Source of the DNA: Gnetum montanum
Taxonomy: Eukaryota; Streptophyta; Gnetopsida; Gnetales; Gnetaceae
Assembly (NCBI GenBank): GCA_015680685.1
Contig: MNCI01010753.1
Location: 587,060-651,059, forward strand
Direction of reading: 5' to 3'
Length of the DNA: 64,000 nt
Part shown: positions 10,856-21,339 of the stretch, piece by piece
Numbering within the stretch: position 1 is the first letter of the stretch
Layout of the letters: the number at the start of each line of letters is the position of its first letter
Position numbers and translations under genes: made by a program
The notes under the pieces: generated by a model
What the model was told of the DNA's origin: nothing
Seen by the model: the letters and a program-made list of their open reading frames with translations, nothing else
Database searches by the model: none

Positions 10856-11189
10856 GCACCAGACTAGTCGAAACCTTTTCATATAATGACATATGCATCT
10901 AATTATGCCTTGGGTGTCATGCTTACGTAGTTGGACAATAAGAAACGTTCATATTACATCCACTGAGAAAGAACTAATGGTAGTGGTGTATGCTCTCAAA
11001 AAGTTCAAACAATATGAGCTTGGCTATAAAGTGTTCATGCACACATATTACAATGCCATCCACTTCCTAATGAATAAGCCAACAATGAGCCCCAATGTCA
11101 TACGATGGCTCATGATCTTGCAAGAATTCAATCTCACAATGGTAGATCAAAAAGGGATTGAGAATGTGGTCGCTAACCATCTCTCTTGA
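10856..11189 (+). pseudogene. Athila RNase H, decayed
   Basis: Remnant of RNase H: MTYASNYALGVML near 10886, then STEKELMVVVYALKKF with the active-site Glu region, and ending GIENVVANHLS at 11189. Stops and a deletion around 10925-10960 break it. Confidence 0.75.
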
Positions 11190-11830
11190 CTAAGATGGGA
11201 TAACAAAGAGAAAGAGAACCCGCTCTCTGATCAATTTCCAAACGAACTCCTCTTTACAGAAGCAATGAATGACCAAATGCCCAACGAATCAAAATGGTAT
11301 GATGGCATCCTCACTTACATTCTCACTCAGGAGATGCAACAAGGTCTAGACTTTAGGAAGAATTAACAATTTCTTCATCGGGCTAAGTACTTCATGGAAA
11401 TCAACAAACATCTTTACAAGGTGTGCACTGATGGTTTGGTTCATTGGTGTGTCCCTGATGCGAACCAACTGCACGTTCTCTAGAATGCTCACGAAGGCCC
11501 TTGCAAAGGCCACTATGAGACACACGACCATAAAAATCTTATAAACAGGATACTACTGGCCTACAATATTCAAGGATGCCCACTAGTTTGTCTGATCCTA
11601 TAAACACCATAAAAAAGATGGTGGGATGACTGCTCGAATGAAGGATCCTCAACAATGGATTCAACCACTAGAACCCTTTGACATATGGGGCATAGACTTC
11701 ATGGGTTCCATGACACCCATGTCCAATGGAAAGGCATACAACAAAAAGCATCATGACCTTAGAATATGGAAAGTAAAATTTCAACCTAGAGATAAGGTTC
11801 TCTACATGCCCATGCAGAGAAGGTAGTCAC
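11190..11830 (+). pseudogene. Athila integrase with internal deletion
   Basis: Linker and integrase zinc-binding part (11200-11640), then MKDPQQWIQPLEPFDIWGIDFMG, in which the last Asp is the first catalytic residue. At about 11739 the frame jumps from NGKAY directly to NKKHHDLRIW, the C-terminal end. This skips the part that the inverted copy (12430-11880) still has, including the second Asp and the Glu. The junction lies in a short shared AAGGCATA, so a microhomology deletion is likely. Confidence 0.8.
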
Positions 11831-13115
11831 CTTACTAGGCCTCACCATTGGATTGAGGTCATAATGCTTCTTGTTATATGCCTTGTGCACTTCATTCAAA
11901 GATAGGACCACTAATCGATTTTCATCTAGCACATTCACATTGATCAATCTTTCTGTTTGTGCTAGGCTCAAGTCGAGGTCTAAGTCACAAGCTATTGAAA
12001 GTGTACGAAGCTTGGATTGGATCAGAAGTGTTGGAAGTTTTCCATACACCAACTCATAGGGAGAGGAGCCTATAGCGAGTTTCCATGTTGAGCAATAGGC
12101 CCAAAGGGCATTGTTGAGTTTTGTTCTCCAGTCTCTCCTATATTTTCTTGTAGTCCTTGTTACGATCTTTGTGATCTCCCTATTGGTGACTTCTACTTGA
12201 CCGTTGGCTTGGAGGTGATAAGGTGTTGTTAATTTATGTTCAACCCCCAAACGTTGCATCAACTTCCGAAAGGTGGCACCTATAAAATGGGTTCCATTGT
12301 CATAAATCAGTGCACATGGCACACCAAACCTGTTTACAATGTGTTGTTGTACAAATCAAGCAACAATGGATGATGTACAATCGATGACAACTGCTGCTTC
12401 TGCCCATTTGGTGCAGTAGTCGACTACCATGATGATGTACGCCTTTCCATTGAACGTGGGTGTGATGGGACCTATGAAGTCTATGCCCCATATGTCAAAG
12501 GGCTCCAATGGTAGAATCCACTGTTGAGGATCCTCCATTCGAGCAATCATCCCACCATCTTGTTGACAACATTTACAGGATCAGACAAACTGGTGGGCAT
12601 TCCTAAATATTGTAGGCCAATAGTATCCTACCATCAGGATTTTTATGGTCATGTGTCTCCCTTCATAGTGGCCTCTGCAAGGACCTTCGTGAGCATCCTA
12701 AAGAATGCACAATTGATCTACATCAGGGACGCACCAACAAACCAAGTCATCGACCTTGTAAAGGTGTCCGTTGATTTCCATGAAGTACTTAGCCCAATGA
12801 AGAAACTATTATTTCTTCCTAGAGTCTAGATCTTGTGGCATCTCCTAAATGAGAAGATAAGTGAGGATGCCATCATACCATTTTGATTCGGCGGGCACTT
12901 GGTCATTTATCGCTCCTGTAAAGAGGAGTTTGTCTGCAAATTGATCAAAGAACAGGTTCTCCTCCTCTTTGTTATCCCATCTTAACCGAGAGAGATGATC
13001 AACAATCACATTCTCAATCCCTTTTCAATCTACCACTGTGAGATCAAATTCCTGCAAGATCACGAGCCACGATATAATACGAGGACTCACCATTGGCTTA
13101 TTCATTAGGAATCAA
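11826..13115 (-). pseudogene. Inverted second Athila fragment: RNase H end to integrase
   Basis: On the minus strand from 13115: LMNKPMVSPRI and the RNase H tail, then the integrase zinc-binding region. Next comes MIARMEDPQQWILPLEPFD with WGIDFIG (first Asp), then ALIYDNGTHFIGATF (second Asp, 12322-12280) and QANGQVEVTNREIT (Glu). The 178-codon open part 11786-12322 holds the catalytic core. It is roughly 85 percent identical by eye to the plus copy (11050-11739). Together they form an inverted repeat. No LTRs of its own are visible. Confidence 0.85.
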
Positions 13116-13239
13116 AAAATGGAGACAAAATAGAGACAGAGGACACATCCAATAATCATATGCAAAGGCGCCAAAACCCAAAATGGACCCTCACTCAAAG
13201 CAGTATAGCAAAATGTCTCCACATCCAGCCAAAGCCACC
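13116..13239. other. Short stretch without recognised feature
   Basis: Links the inverted Athila fragment to the LINE fragment. It may be the LINE 3' UTR, but there is no A-tail at its end, so this is not shown. Confidence 0.3.
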
Positions 13240-14413
13240 TTAGAGTTGTCTTGGTAGTTGTGTGCAAGCACAACAAGCCCTTTCATGTGCATGAATAGCA
13301 TCCAACACAACCCTATGATGCCTAGTCATGACAAACACAACCGCCTACTAGAATTCCTTATACTTTTCTTCTCTTTTCATGCACTCCCCCACTTCCCCTT
13401 CCCCATCAGGGTGAAATTTGGCCACAGTTTTTCTTATATATCAACGCAAAGCATGCCACGTGGTGTTTTGATTAACATTCATGATAACGTATAGTCATAA
13501 ACCCATTTGCAACCAACGACAGGCATTGGCCTCGTGTGCCTCGTCCTAGCTTTTCCTCATTTGTTCTTCTTCTTCCATGTCTCTGGCCTATTGCTCCTAC
13601 TCTTCTACAGCCCTCCTCCAATGTTCTTCTTCTTCTCGATGCAGCTCTTCCTTGATCTACTCATGCAAAGCATCTTCCATCTCACATCTTATAGCTACCT
13701 CCCTTAGGTCCCTCCAATGTTGTTCCTCCTTGACAACCTCCGCCCACCACTGCTCCTCCAACTCAACTTGGCGTCAGTGCTCATATTTGCGCTTTTGCCA
13801 TTCTGCTTCCCATGCAGCTCTTTCCTCCACACAAATCCTGGCAACCACCTTTGTGGTTGCCCTAGCCAAGTTAGCCTCAAACTTGGCTTGCAATTCTTTG
13901 CAAATAGCTTCACTGTGCTGCAAGCCCATCTCCTATAACCTAGGCAGCAAATCCGTAACCAAGAAATTTGGGAAGACTGACTCTACAACCAAGCCACAAA
14001 CATCCCATAAAAGCAAAATGCACCCCTTGCAACTTCCAAACATTGTCAAATTGCACAAAGAAGCAGTCCACCAACTCCTCCACATCCTACCATAGTTGAG
14101 GCAACACCAATTTCAGCACCTATCTGCTAGCAATCTTGGGCACCAGCCCATCAAAGAAACCCTCTATATCCTGCAACCTGCAGCTGGTAGGCAGAACCAC
14201 ATCCCCATCAGAAGGAATTCCCAAATATCCAACAATGGCCTCCTCGGGTAGGGCACTCCGAACCCCACAAAACATGGTGGACTCTCCCCTCCACCTTGTA
14301 TAGAATGCACTGTCAACCAGTTCAAGTTTGCAACAAGTTGGGGTAGGAGGTGTACACAATATGTTGAAGCACAAGTTATTTATTAGAAAATGAAAAACAA
14401 GTCTATGCATCAT
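13240..14413 (-). mobile_element. LINE fragment: accessory 3' coding module
   Basis: Minus-strand piece of the LINE family that recurs through the window. Reading down from 14413: the plant-transposon-like domain (DSAFYTRWRGESTMFCGVRSAL, then EEAIVGYLGIPSDGD), a Gln/Glu-rich coiled-coil region (about 14000-13520) and the C-terminal block (KFHPDGEGEVG, then HHRVVLDAIHAHERACCACT near 13320-13260). ORF2 itself is absent, as expected from 5' truncation. Several frameshifts. No tail or target duplication was identified. Confidence 0.65.
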
Positions 14414-14998
14414 ATCTTGTCATCCTTACTCTTTCCAGTTGTCTTTTACAACATTAACTTTCTTAATATAAAGTTGTAAATGTGGCTTAGATAAAACATC
14501 CTATCCAATACATTATGGTGGGACACTTTATATAATTAAAAGATAAGCAAAATTCTTGAGATACAATGCTAACACTTATTCCAGAAAAGAATAAAAATGC
14601 AATTTTGAAAAAGTAGAACTCTTTTTCAACAAGCTTATACAAAATTTTGTACTGCAAAGTCCTTGTTCTAATATGACTAATGAAGCGTCTACAACTCATA
14701 ATCACCAAAACCATCTAGCAAAAAGCTAGATTAGATAATGAAAGAGATCAAAGTTTTGTTGCATCAAATGATGAAAATGGTAAATCAAACTATCCATGCC
14801 AATATTCTAACTTATAGAGTACCCAATTGAATCTCCACTCAAGTACACCAGCAATTAAACTAGAAAATAATGTGTTGTTAATTCTAAGTTTAAATAAACA
14901 ATCAAATCAAAAAGAATTTGATCCTTATAACTACCACATGGCATCGACCGTAATGTAGCCTTTTATAGTGTAACTTTTTTATCAGTTTAATTTTATTT
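14414..14998. other. AT-rich stretch, nothing recognised
   Basis: No coding motif on either strand. Possibly part of the last visible intron of the methyltransferase gene, because its next exon was not found above position 1. Confidence 0.4.
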
Positions 14999-15012
14999 AA
15001 CTTTCTACAAAG

Positions 15013-16024
15013 TTGGTGCCCCTACTGGAGCCATTGGTGGTCTTATCATTGCTTTGTGGCGGTCTAGGATGCTGGTGCCCCTATCGGAGCCACAATTGGA
15101 GCCGTTGATTGTTTATTCGCAGCGATGTGTCTGATACGCTAAGGAGGGGAAGACATCAAATGTTTCGACACACTGGCAAGTAGATCAGGGTTTGGGGGAG
15201 GCTATTGCCACCTCACAAGAGGTGCAAATGGAAGGGCAGGCAACTGCATTGATGACATAGCCTGAGATCGAGGCTCTGGTCCAAAGGGCCAGTAGGGAGG
15301 TGGCCGCATGGGCACAGGAGGAGGAAAAGGAAAAGTGGAAGACCCAATGGGCGGCATGGGAGGCTGATTTGTGGAGGGCGGCAGATCTGGCCATGCACCA
15401 GAGGGCTAAGTTGCAGGCCAAGGTTCACAAGAACAAAATACGGAAGGAGGAGACAAATAAGCAAATAATGAGGGACAAGTTGTAGCTCCAGGTCCGAGCA
15501 AAGCTAGAACAAGAATCACTACAACAGGCAGAAGAAGTGCCGCAGCACAAAGCGGAGGATCAGGTGCATGAGGGGTCTCCAAACAAGGACAGTCCAGGAG
15601 CCATCAGGAAGGAACCGCATCAATAGCTTGGTGCCTTCCCATTTTCGGTAATGGACAGAGGGGGTGATTTATCACTTTTGCATGGTCTCCATAGATGGTC
15701 TTTGTCAGTGCAGTTCTGGTTACCGCAATGGATTGAGGGATCCAAGGGTTGAAGTTTTGGGGATGTGGCATTTGTTGCTGAGACATGGGAATTACATGCC
15801 TGTTTTGGGGGCTGGGCAAGCCTGCATTTGACAGGTTGGGGACTTTGTTTTCGAGTGGATTGGAAATTCTGGGGGAGGTGGCTGGCCTGTTTGGTTGCAT
15901 CTTTAGGTATTGCTTGGCCTATGTGGCCAGTGTTTGTTGATTCGTGCCTGACAGGTGTGATAATCCCATTTGTACATATTTTATTTTTTCTATAATAAAT
16001 CCCAAACTTTACTCCCAAAAAAAA
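15013..16024 (+). mobile_element. 5'-truncated LINE with 14-bp target duplication
   Basis: Flanked by AACTTTCTACAAAG at 14999-15012 and 16025-16038. Plus strand. It encodes a strongly charged coiled coil (REVAAWAQEEEKEKWKTQ, then AWEADLWRAADLAMHQ), open at 15300-15485 with stops either side. A 3' UTR follows, ending GTACATATTT...AATAAATCCCAAAC and an A-tail. This is the same module type as in the larger LINE copies. Confidence 0.9.
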
Positions 16025-16038
16025 AACTTTCTACAAAG

Positions 16039-16532
16039 CCAACATGTTGCACAAGATCATGTCATAACAACAAATTGGATGCAATTCAAATATTCAGTTA
16101 TATTTACTAGTTTTTTCTTTTCAAAATTTGATACTGCATTTATGCTACTTGCTTCTTTGAGTATTTCTTCTGAATAGTCTTTTTGTGCTTTGTAACCTCA
16201 AGTAAAGGATTGGAACTTCTAACAGTGGTGCTGGCTTATACAGGTATTGCTGCTTATGACATGACCACTGTAGTTACTGGGAGTTTTCACGTCTCAAATA
16301 GATGTCTGTGTATATTTGTGTGTGTACATGTACTCAAGCAATGTTGTTGAATGTCTTAGTGGCACTACTATATGTTACAATTTCCACAGACTAACAATAA
16401 GTTATAGCATCAAATTTTTCATTGAGGTAGGACTATGAAACATTAAAATTTCAACAGTAAAAAATCTCAAGAGAGCATCAAATGAACTGTTTATCTTGAT
16501 GATAAGCATATCATTCAAATTTTGAGACATAC
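16039..16532. other. Intron sequence, nothing recognised
   Basis: Follows the donor of the exon at 16533-16640 on the minus strand. No further exon of the methyltransferase was recognised here. Confidence 0.5.
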
Positions 16533-16640
16533 CACAACGAACACCAAATGGCATGTCACATATAACTCGATCTATGCTCCCAGTCCTCAAAGGCAAGTGA
16601 ACAGCATCCAAATTAATGATATCAAAATACTTATCCAAAC
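16533..16640 (-). CDS. THUMPD3: Methyltransferase exon 12: DMPFG catalytic motif
   Basis: Acceptor TAATTACAG/GTTTGG, donor CGTTGTG/GTATGT. Encodes LDKYFDIINLDAVHLPLRTG, then SIDRVICDMPFGVRC. The HLPLRTGS and D-[ML]-PFG blocks are nearly invariant in THUMPD3-type enzymes. Enters in phase 1 and leaves in phase 1. Confidence 0.9.
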
Positions 16641-16790
16641 CTGTAATTAAATAGCATGATTGAAAATCAATGTAGATACTCTAAAAAATAGCTTTGCAAG
16701 TTTTATTATAACATACAAGTGCTAAGGCCAATTCAAAGATCTAAATATCATAAAAGCACAAAACCAAACATGAGGTTAGCAATAATATGC

Positions 16791-16906
16791 CTTCAGAATT
16801 TCTTTCTGTAGCTGTGATGGGTTTCTGGCCAAGATCTCCTGCCAAAGACATCACTTGACTTTCATAAAATTGGGCTGCTTCCAGTGGTATCGTACCACAT
16901 CCGCAC
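16791..16906 (-). CDS. THUMPD3: Methyltransferase exon 11: SAM-binding motif I
   Basis: Acceptor ATGAATAG/GTGCGG. Encodes CGCGTIPLEAAQFYESQ and ends LAGDLGQKPITATERNSE. Joined to exon 10 it makes VLDPMCGCGTIPLEAA. The only donor giving the right phase is GAAG/GCATAT, a GC rather than GT donor. Confidence 0.85.
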
Positions 16907-17470
16907 CTATTCATAAAATGAACAAAATTTATCATTTCAAACCACTGTAAATAGTTCAATGCTTCTTTTGAACTGATAAAATTTTGAAAACCTAAAATGC
17001 ATATAAAGCATCAAGATGAATGAGGCTACAAATAGTATTACAAGTCATTGTGCAACTACGAATTCAACCTGTCTGTAGCAAGGAATAGTGCATTTTCAAA
17101 ATTCAATCAAAACAGTACTAAAAAGTACAATTAAAAGGCTTAGATTATTTTAAGATGAGGGCTATCTCAAAAACAAATAGAAGATAAAGAATAATTCCAA
17201 TTTTCTTTTCCAAAATGCATAGACTACATAGGCATTTATACAATGACAAAGACAAATAAAAACATTAAGATGCTCAAGATATAGCCATCAAATTGTATGT
17301 GTCACCACAACACTAATGAGGCATCTGTGGCAATTTTTATATCTTTTTGTAAGGCCAGATGTACAAAGTTATTCATGTGCACTCAATAGTATAGTTTGGG
17401 TTTCTTTCATTGAGTGCTGATGCATCATTGGCATTGCATCACTTGGTCCACTGCCTCACGTGGTGTGCCA
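16907..17470. other. Intron sequence, nothing recognised
   Basis: AT-rich, no coding motif. Upstream part of the 14.7-kb intron between exons 10 and 11. Confidence 0.5.
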
Positions 17471-17479
17471 CTACTTCTG

Positions 17480-18187
17480 TTTCATGGCCGACGCAACCCG
17501 GGCCCAATTAGTGGATGAGATATGGGCCCAAGTGCGGGAAGAACTGCTGCAGGAGGAAGCTGCCCAAAGGAAGCATGAAGAGGCTGAGCGGGTGGAACAG
17601 GAACGCATGCAGGAGGAAGAGGAGCAACGACAGTGACAGCTCAATCGGGCACACGAGCACAATGCTCGACAATGGCTTAGAGGGGGGCGGTACCCATACC
17701 TCATCTTAGGCATCAACTGCAATAGCTCCTGGGGTGAGCTCAGGTGCCACATCCGTCGGACCTCAACGCATTTCCATCCTGATGGGGGAACTTCGCCGGC
17801 TGACCGGAACAGGCAAGAGTCGGCCATGCAAGGTATCCAGCAGGCCGCCAATTTCGTGGACACAGAGGACCACCGAAACACGTTGGATATCCTTCATGAG
17901 CTAGAGTGCCCACACTGCGCCTGCCATTGGCTGCCGACGAACCCCTAAGGGGGGTGTTGTTTCGGACCGCGAGCGTTGCTTGCCCTCGTCCCCCCCCCCC
18001 CCCCCCCCAAAAGCATTTTCTGGGGTTTGTGGGGTGTTTGTGATTTCGGCTTGACTGTTTAGGTGTCAGATTGGTTTGTTGCTTGGGGCTTTTCCCCACG
18101 CAATGAGGGCCATTGCTGATGACCCACAATTTGTAATTTCCTGTACTATATTTTTTCAGTAATATACTCCCGACTATTTCCTCAAAA
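17480..18187 (+). mobile_element. 5'-truncated LINE, accessory module plus 3' UTR
   Basis: Plus strand. Coiled coil near 17485-17640 (AQVREELLQEEAAQRKHEEA, then ERVEQERMQEEEEQRQ). The C-terminal block is at about 17710-17948: SWGELRCHIRRTSTHFHPDG, then QAANFVDTEDHRNTLDILHE and CPHCACHWLP followed by a stop. The 3' UTR has a 19-base C-run (17990-18008) and ends CAGTAATATACTCCCGAC...CTCAAAAAAA. No target duplication recognised. Confidence 0.8.
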
Positions 18188-18339
18188 AAATGATCTTTGA
18201 TTTCTGATTTCCTTTAACGTAAAAGTTTCTCCTCCTCCCTTGGGCAACTGTGCAATGTATTTCCTTTAGTATTTTTAACTTGTTGCTTCACCATGTAGCA
18301 AGACCATCAGAGTATTGCCATGCTTTTGCAACCTAAAAG

Positions 18340-18640
18340 CTTTTAGAGAGAGAGAGAATATTCGGGATTATATTACTGAAAAAAAAAAGAAACTGTATAA
18401 CCAAAAATTTTCCCGAGGAGATGTCTCCCCCACTTAAAGAGGGAAAAATCCCCACACCATCCACTAGAGACAAACCCAATAGACCACAAACTGCAATAAA
18501 CCAGAAACCCCTAGAACAAAAGCCCCTAGCCACAAGCACGCCACGTCAAAAACAGGGCCCAACAGAGAAAACCCGCAACAGGAAAAAGCAAGAGCTAGGG
18601 AACGTACAGTCCCCCACAAAGACTAAAGACATTTAGGCAA
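18340..18640 (-). mobile_element. LINE 3'-end fragment
   Basis: On the minus strand it ends TTTCAGTAATATAATCCCGAA, the 3' signature shared with the other copies (compare 18150-18187 and 32350-32380), then a CT-rich stretch in place of an A-tail. It is only 3' UTR. The small plus-strand frame at 18421-18636 is not a gene. Confidence 0.65.
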
Positions 18641-18861
18641 CGTGGAGCATTCACAATCAGGAGATTCCTAACTATGAATATTCTTCAACACCTCCCGAAG
18701 ATGCTCAAAGTCCTAACTTGATGTGTTCCCATTGTGTCATTTAGGAAAGACACTATTTTGTTCTCTTTTGTAGAGGGTTCTAGGTTTTGTAAGGCGTTGG
18801 TTGTTGGAACCCCGAAATAATTGTAATATAGGTACACCATAAGATATATAGTTCATTTAGA

Positions 18862-18953
18862 ACTTTATAACTCAACATTGCCTACCAAAATCAAATCCAT
18901 GACTTGGAACTTTCAAATCAAGAGTCTTACCATTAGGCTAACACCTCATTGTT
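18862..18953 (-). mobile_element. tRNA-derived SINE copy 1
   Basis: Minus strand starts TAACAATGAGGTGTTAGCC. It has an A-box-like TTAGCCTAATGG and a decayed B box (GGATTTGATTTTG), and ends GAGTTATAAAG. Homologous to 57011-57102 and 59870-59950. Confidence 0.65.
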
Positions 18954-19199
18954 ATTCATGTTTGATTCTAGTCAAAACCATCCCAAATTTAGTGGTTAAA
19001 CTTTACTACAGTAAAAATGCTACAAGGGATTGTGAGTGTTTTGCCCATGCATAACTTCTATGCCAAAATTAGCACAATTGATTACATCAAACTAAGTGTT
19101 AATTACACAACCTTGATTGTCGAGTACAAATTGATTAAAGTTGAATTTGTTCAAGTTGAAAGCCATAGTGCTACAATGAGTCATTGGTTCAAACCCCAA

Positions 19200-21195
19200 T
19201 AAGGTTTCTTTTCTACCCTACCGTAAGGTACTCAACCATTATCTTTTGTTTGCTCCTTTGTTGATTCTTTGCTTTTATTTTGAAACTATCTAATTCCATC
19301 TATAGTAGTTGATTTCTTTTCTATTTTTCCCTTTTGTTGTTTTTTCTACTAATTACAAACTTGGATTTCAAAGATTCTTACTTCTGTTATTTTTCCTAGC
19401 TATGTAAACCCCTATACGTATTGCCTATTTTGGTTGCAAATATCAAGTGGATTTTAAAAATGTGTTCAGCCTTCTAAACCTTACAAAGCATTGCATGAGG
19501 CAGCAAGGGTTGCTAGTAGATGCAAGAACATCAATTGGGAAATGGTCTCAAGCCAAGTTGGTAGAGCACTGCATGAGGTAGGGAGCAAGGAAGCATTGAT
19601 CCACCTTACATTGTCTAAGGTACTTGATGTTATTGAGCACATGCAGGGTACACTTAGGGGTACTAGGTTCTCGCTTGGGGGATTTGGCCAACCACTAGGC
19701 ACCATTAATAGATGAGCATCTACTACTCTTTGAAAAGGGCGCTAGCTCTCTATGCTTTGGCTTCTTCCTCCACACGTTTCTAATCCAACTCCTCTTGGAG
19801 GATTTTCATCTAGATCTCATGCTTGAGCTCCTCCTCCTTTACTTGCTAGATATTGGCCTCCCAACACTTGTGTTGTCTCTGCACCTCCTCAGCCTCCACC
19901 CAAAGTTGGCAACGCTCAACCTGGGCCCTCGCCTAAACATACAGTGCCTATTGGAATATAACGGCCTCCCATCTAATATTTTCCTCATGCATCCTAGCCT
20001 TAGTTTCTGCCATTGCTTGCTAGAGCCTATCTTCTAGATCATCAGGCCCCTTCCTTCTCCCACCCTCAACATCCATCGAAACCCCAACTTCCCCATGAGG
20101 TAGCAGTGAGGATGAGTCCCCAAAACCTTGCCACCCTTCCCCCCTCCCCCAGAAAAACAATCTGGGACTGAAGAAGACAAGACACCCTCACACACACACA
20201 CACCTCCTTCAGTAAACATGGGTAAAAGGGTCAAGGTAAACAAGAGGTTCCACAGGCCGCGCAACTCGCCATAGGGACAGAATGAGCCCTAAGTGCCTCC
20301 CCTTACATTCACAGCACAAAGACACCAAAAAGAATTTCGGGTATTGAATTCACCTATAACCATCAATTGTGATACATATGTGATGGCCCTTTAGTCCTGA
20401 ATCATTGATTCAAGTTTGTTGTCCAAGGGCCATCCTTAATGTTTGGACATTGTTAGCTATTTTTTTTCTTTGATAGAAGCTTATATTTGGGTCCATCTCT
20501 AGCTATAGATGAGCATGGGGACTTAATCCTTGCTAATACTATGTTTCACTCATTTTTTTTGTAACATAACAAATGTGTGATAGGACTAGGCTATGCAGAT
20601 GTAAAAGGACCACCCTGTTGGAGGAAAGATTCAATCTTGATCAAGAACTTTTTTGTGTTTTTAAACCTGTTGTAATTGTGGTTGCTTAACTAGTTTAGGA
20701 TAAGGGTATTTTTTTATTTTTAAAAAAATAATAGTTAATATAAAGGTTACTATTTAAATATTGAACTACTATCAATAGCCATGACATGTAGCCTCTTTTG
20801 TTATGGCAGTAGATTTAAATAGTTGAACACATTTGAAGTGTTTATGGCTAATTAGGTTCTAAGATGAATGACAATGTACTTTGGGGCCAAATTTTGAATG
20901 GTTGAGTTATGATGAAATAATTATGCAATAGAAGATTTGCTTTAAAAAACATTTTTTTCTTTCGTAAGTAATCATTATGTACAACTATTTTTTTGTTTTT
21001 CTCATTGACTCATGTTGCAACCACGTGTATATAACATGTACTACATAGCATAATTAAAGGTTATTTTTAATTATTTAATGATATATACATGTTGTATCAA
21101 ATTGCTTCATTTCTTATTATTGCTTATAATTCTGTTTGACATTAATTCTATAATTTTCACACCTTGTTTAGATCCTAAATTAAGACTTAACAAAT
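19200..21195. repeat. Repeat unit A (paralogous to 28260-31260)
   Basis: Matches unit B in order: a T-rich segment (19200-19420 against 28260-28550); a possible decayed coding patch (19480-19715 against 28590-28810, including GTAGAGCACTGCA and GGCCAACCACTAGGCAC); then CAATTCACCTATAACC-type and ATACATGTTGTATC-type blocks (20340-21195 against 28880-29220 and 30985-31260). Unit A carries an extra LINE piece at 19740-20330. The patch 19491-19715 reads NWEMVSSQVGRALHEVGSKE and resembles no family I know. Confidence 0.7.
19740..20330 (-). mobile_element. LINE accessory-module fragment (coiled coil)
   Basis: Minus strand encodes a Glu/Arg/Gln-rich coiled coil (AETKARMHEENIRWEA, then VKEEELKHEI) with stops. 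It interrupts repeat unit A at a point where unit B is uninterrupted. No tail seen. Confidence 0.5.
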
Positions 21196-21339
21196 TTTTT
21201 TTTAAGGAAATGTTCAGGATATATTACTGAAGATAAAATACAAGAAGATTACAAAATGCAGGTCAACAGCATTGGCCCAAATGGGAGGTTTTAAGCCTCA
21301 ATCGATTGTGCAAACCGAGCACCAGCTACTCAACGCCAA

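Noticed and set aside
12524-12829. 101-codon plus-strand frame
   Set aside because: Antisense of the inverted Athila integrase and RNase H linker.
19187-19198. GGTTCAAACCCC resembling a tRNA B box
   Set aside because: No matching A box or cloverleaf around it, so no tRNA gene is called.
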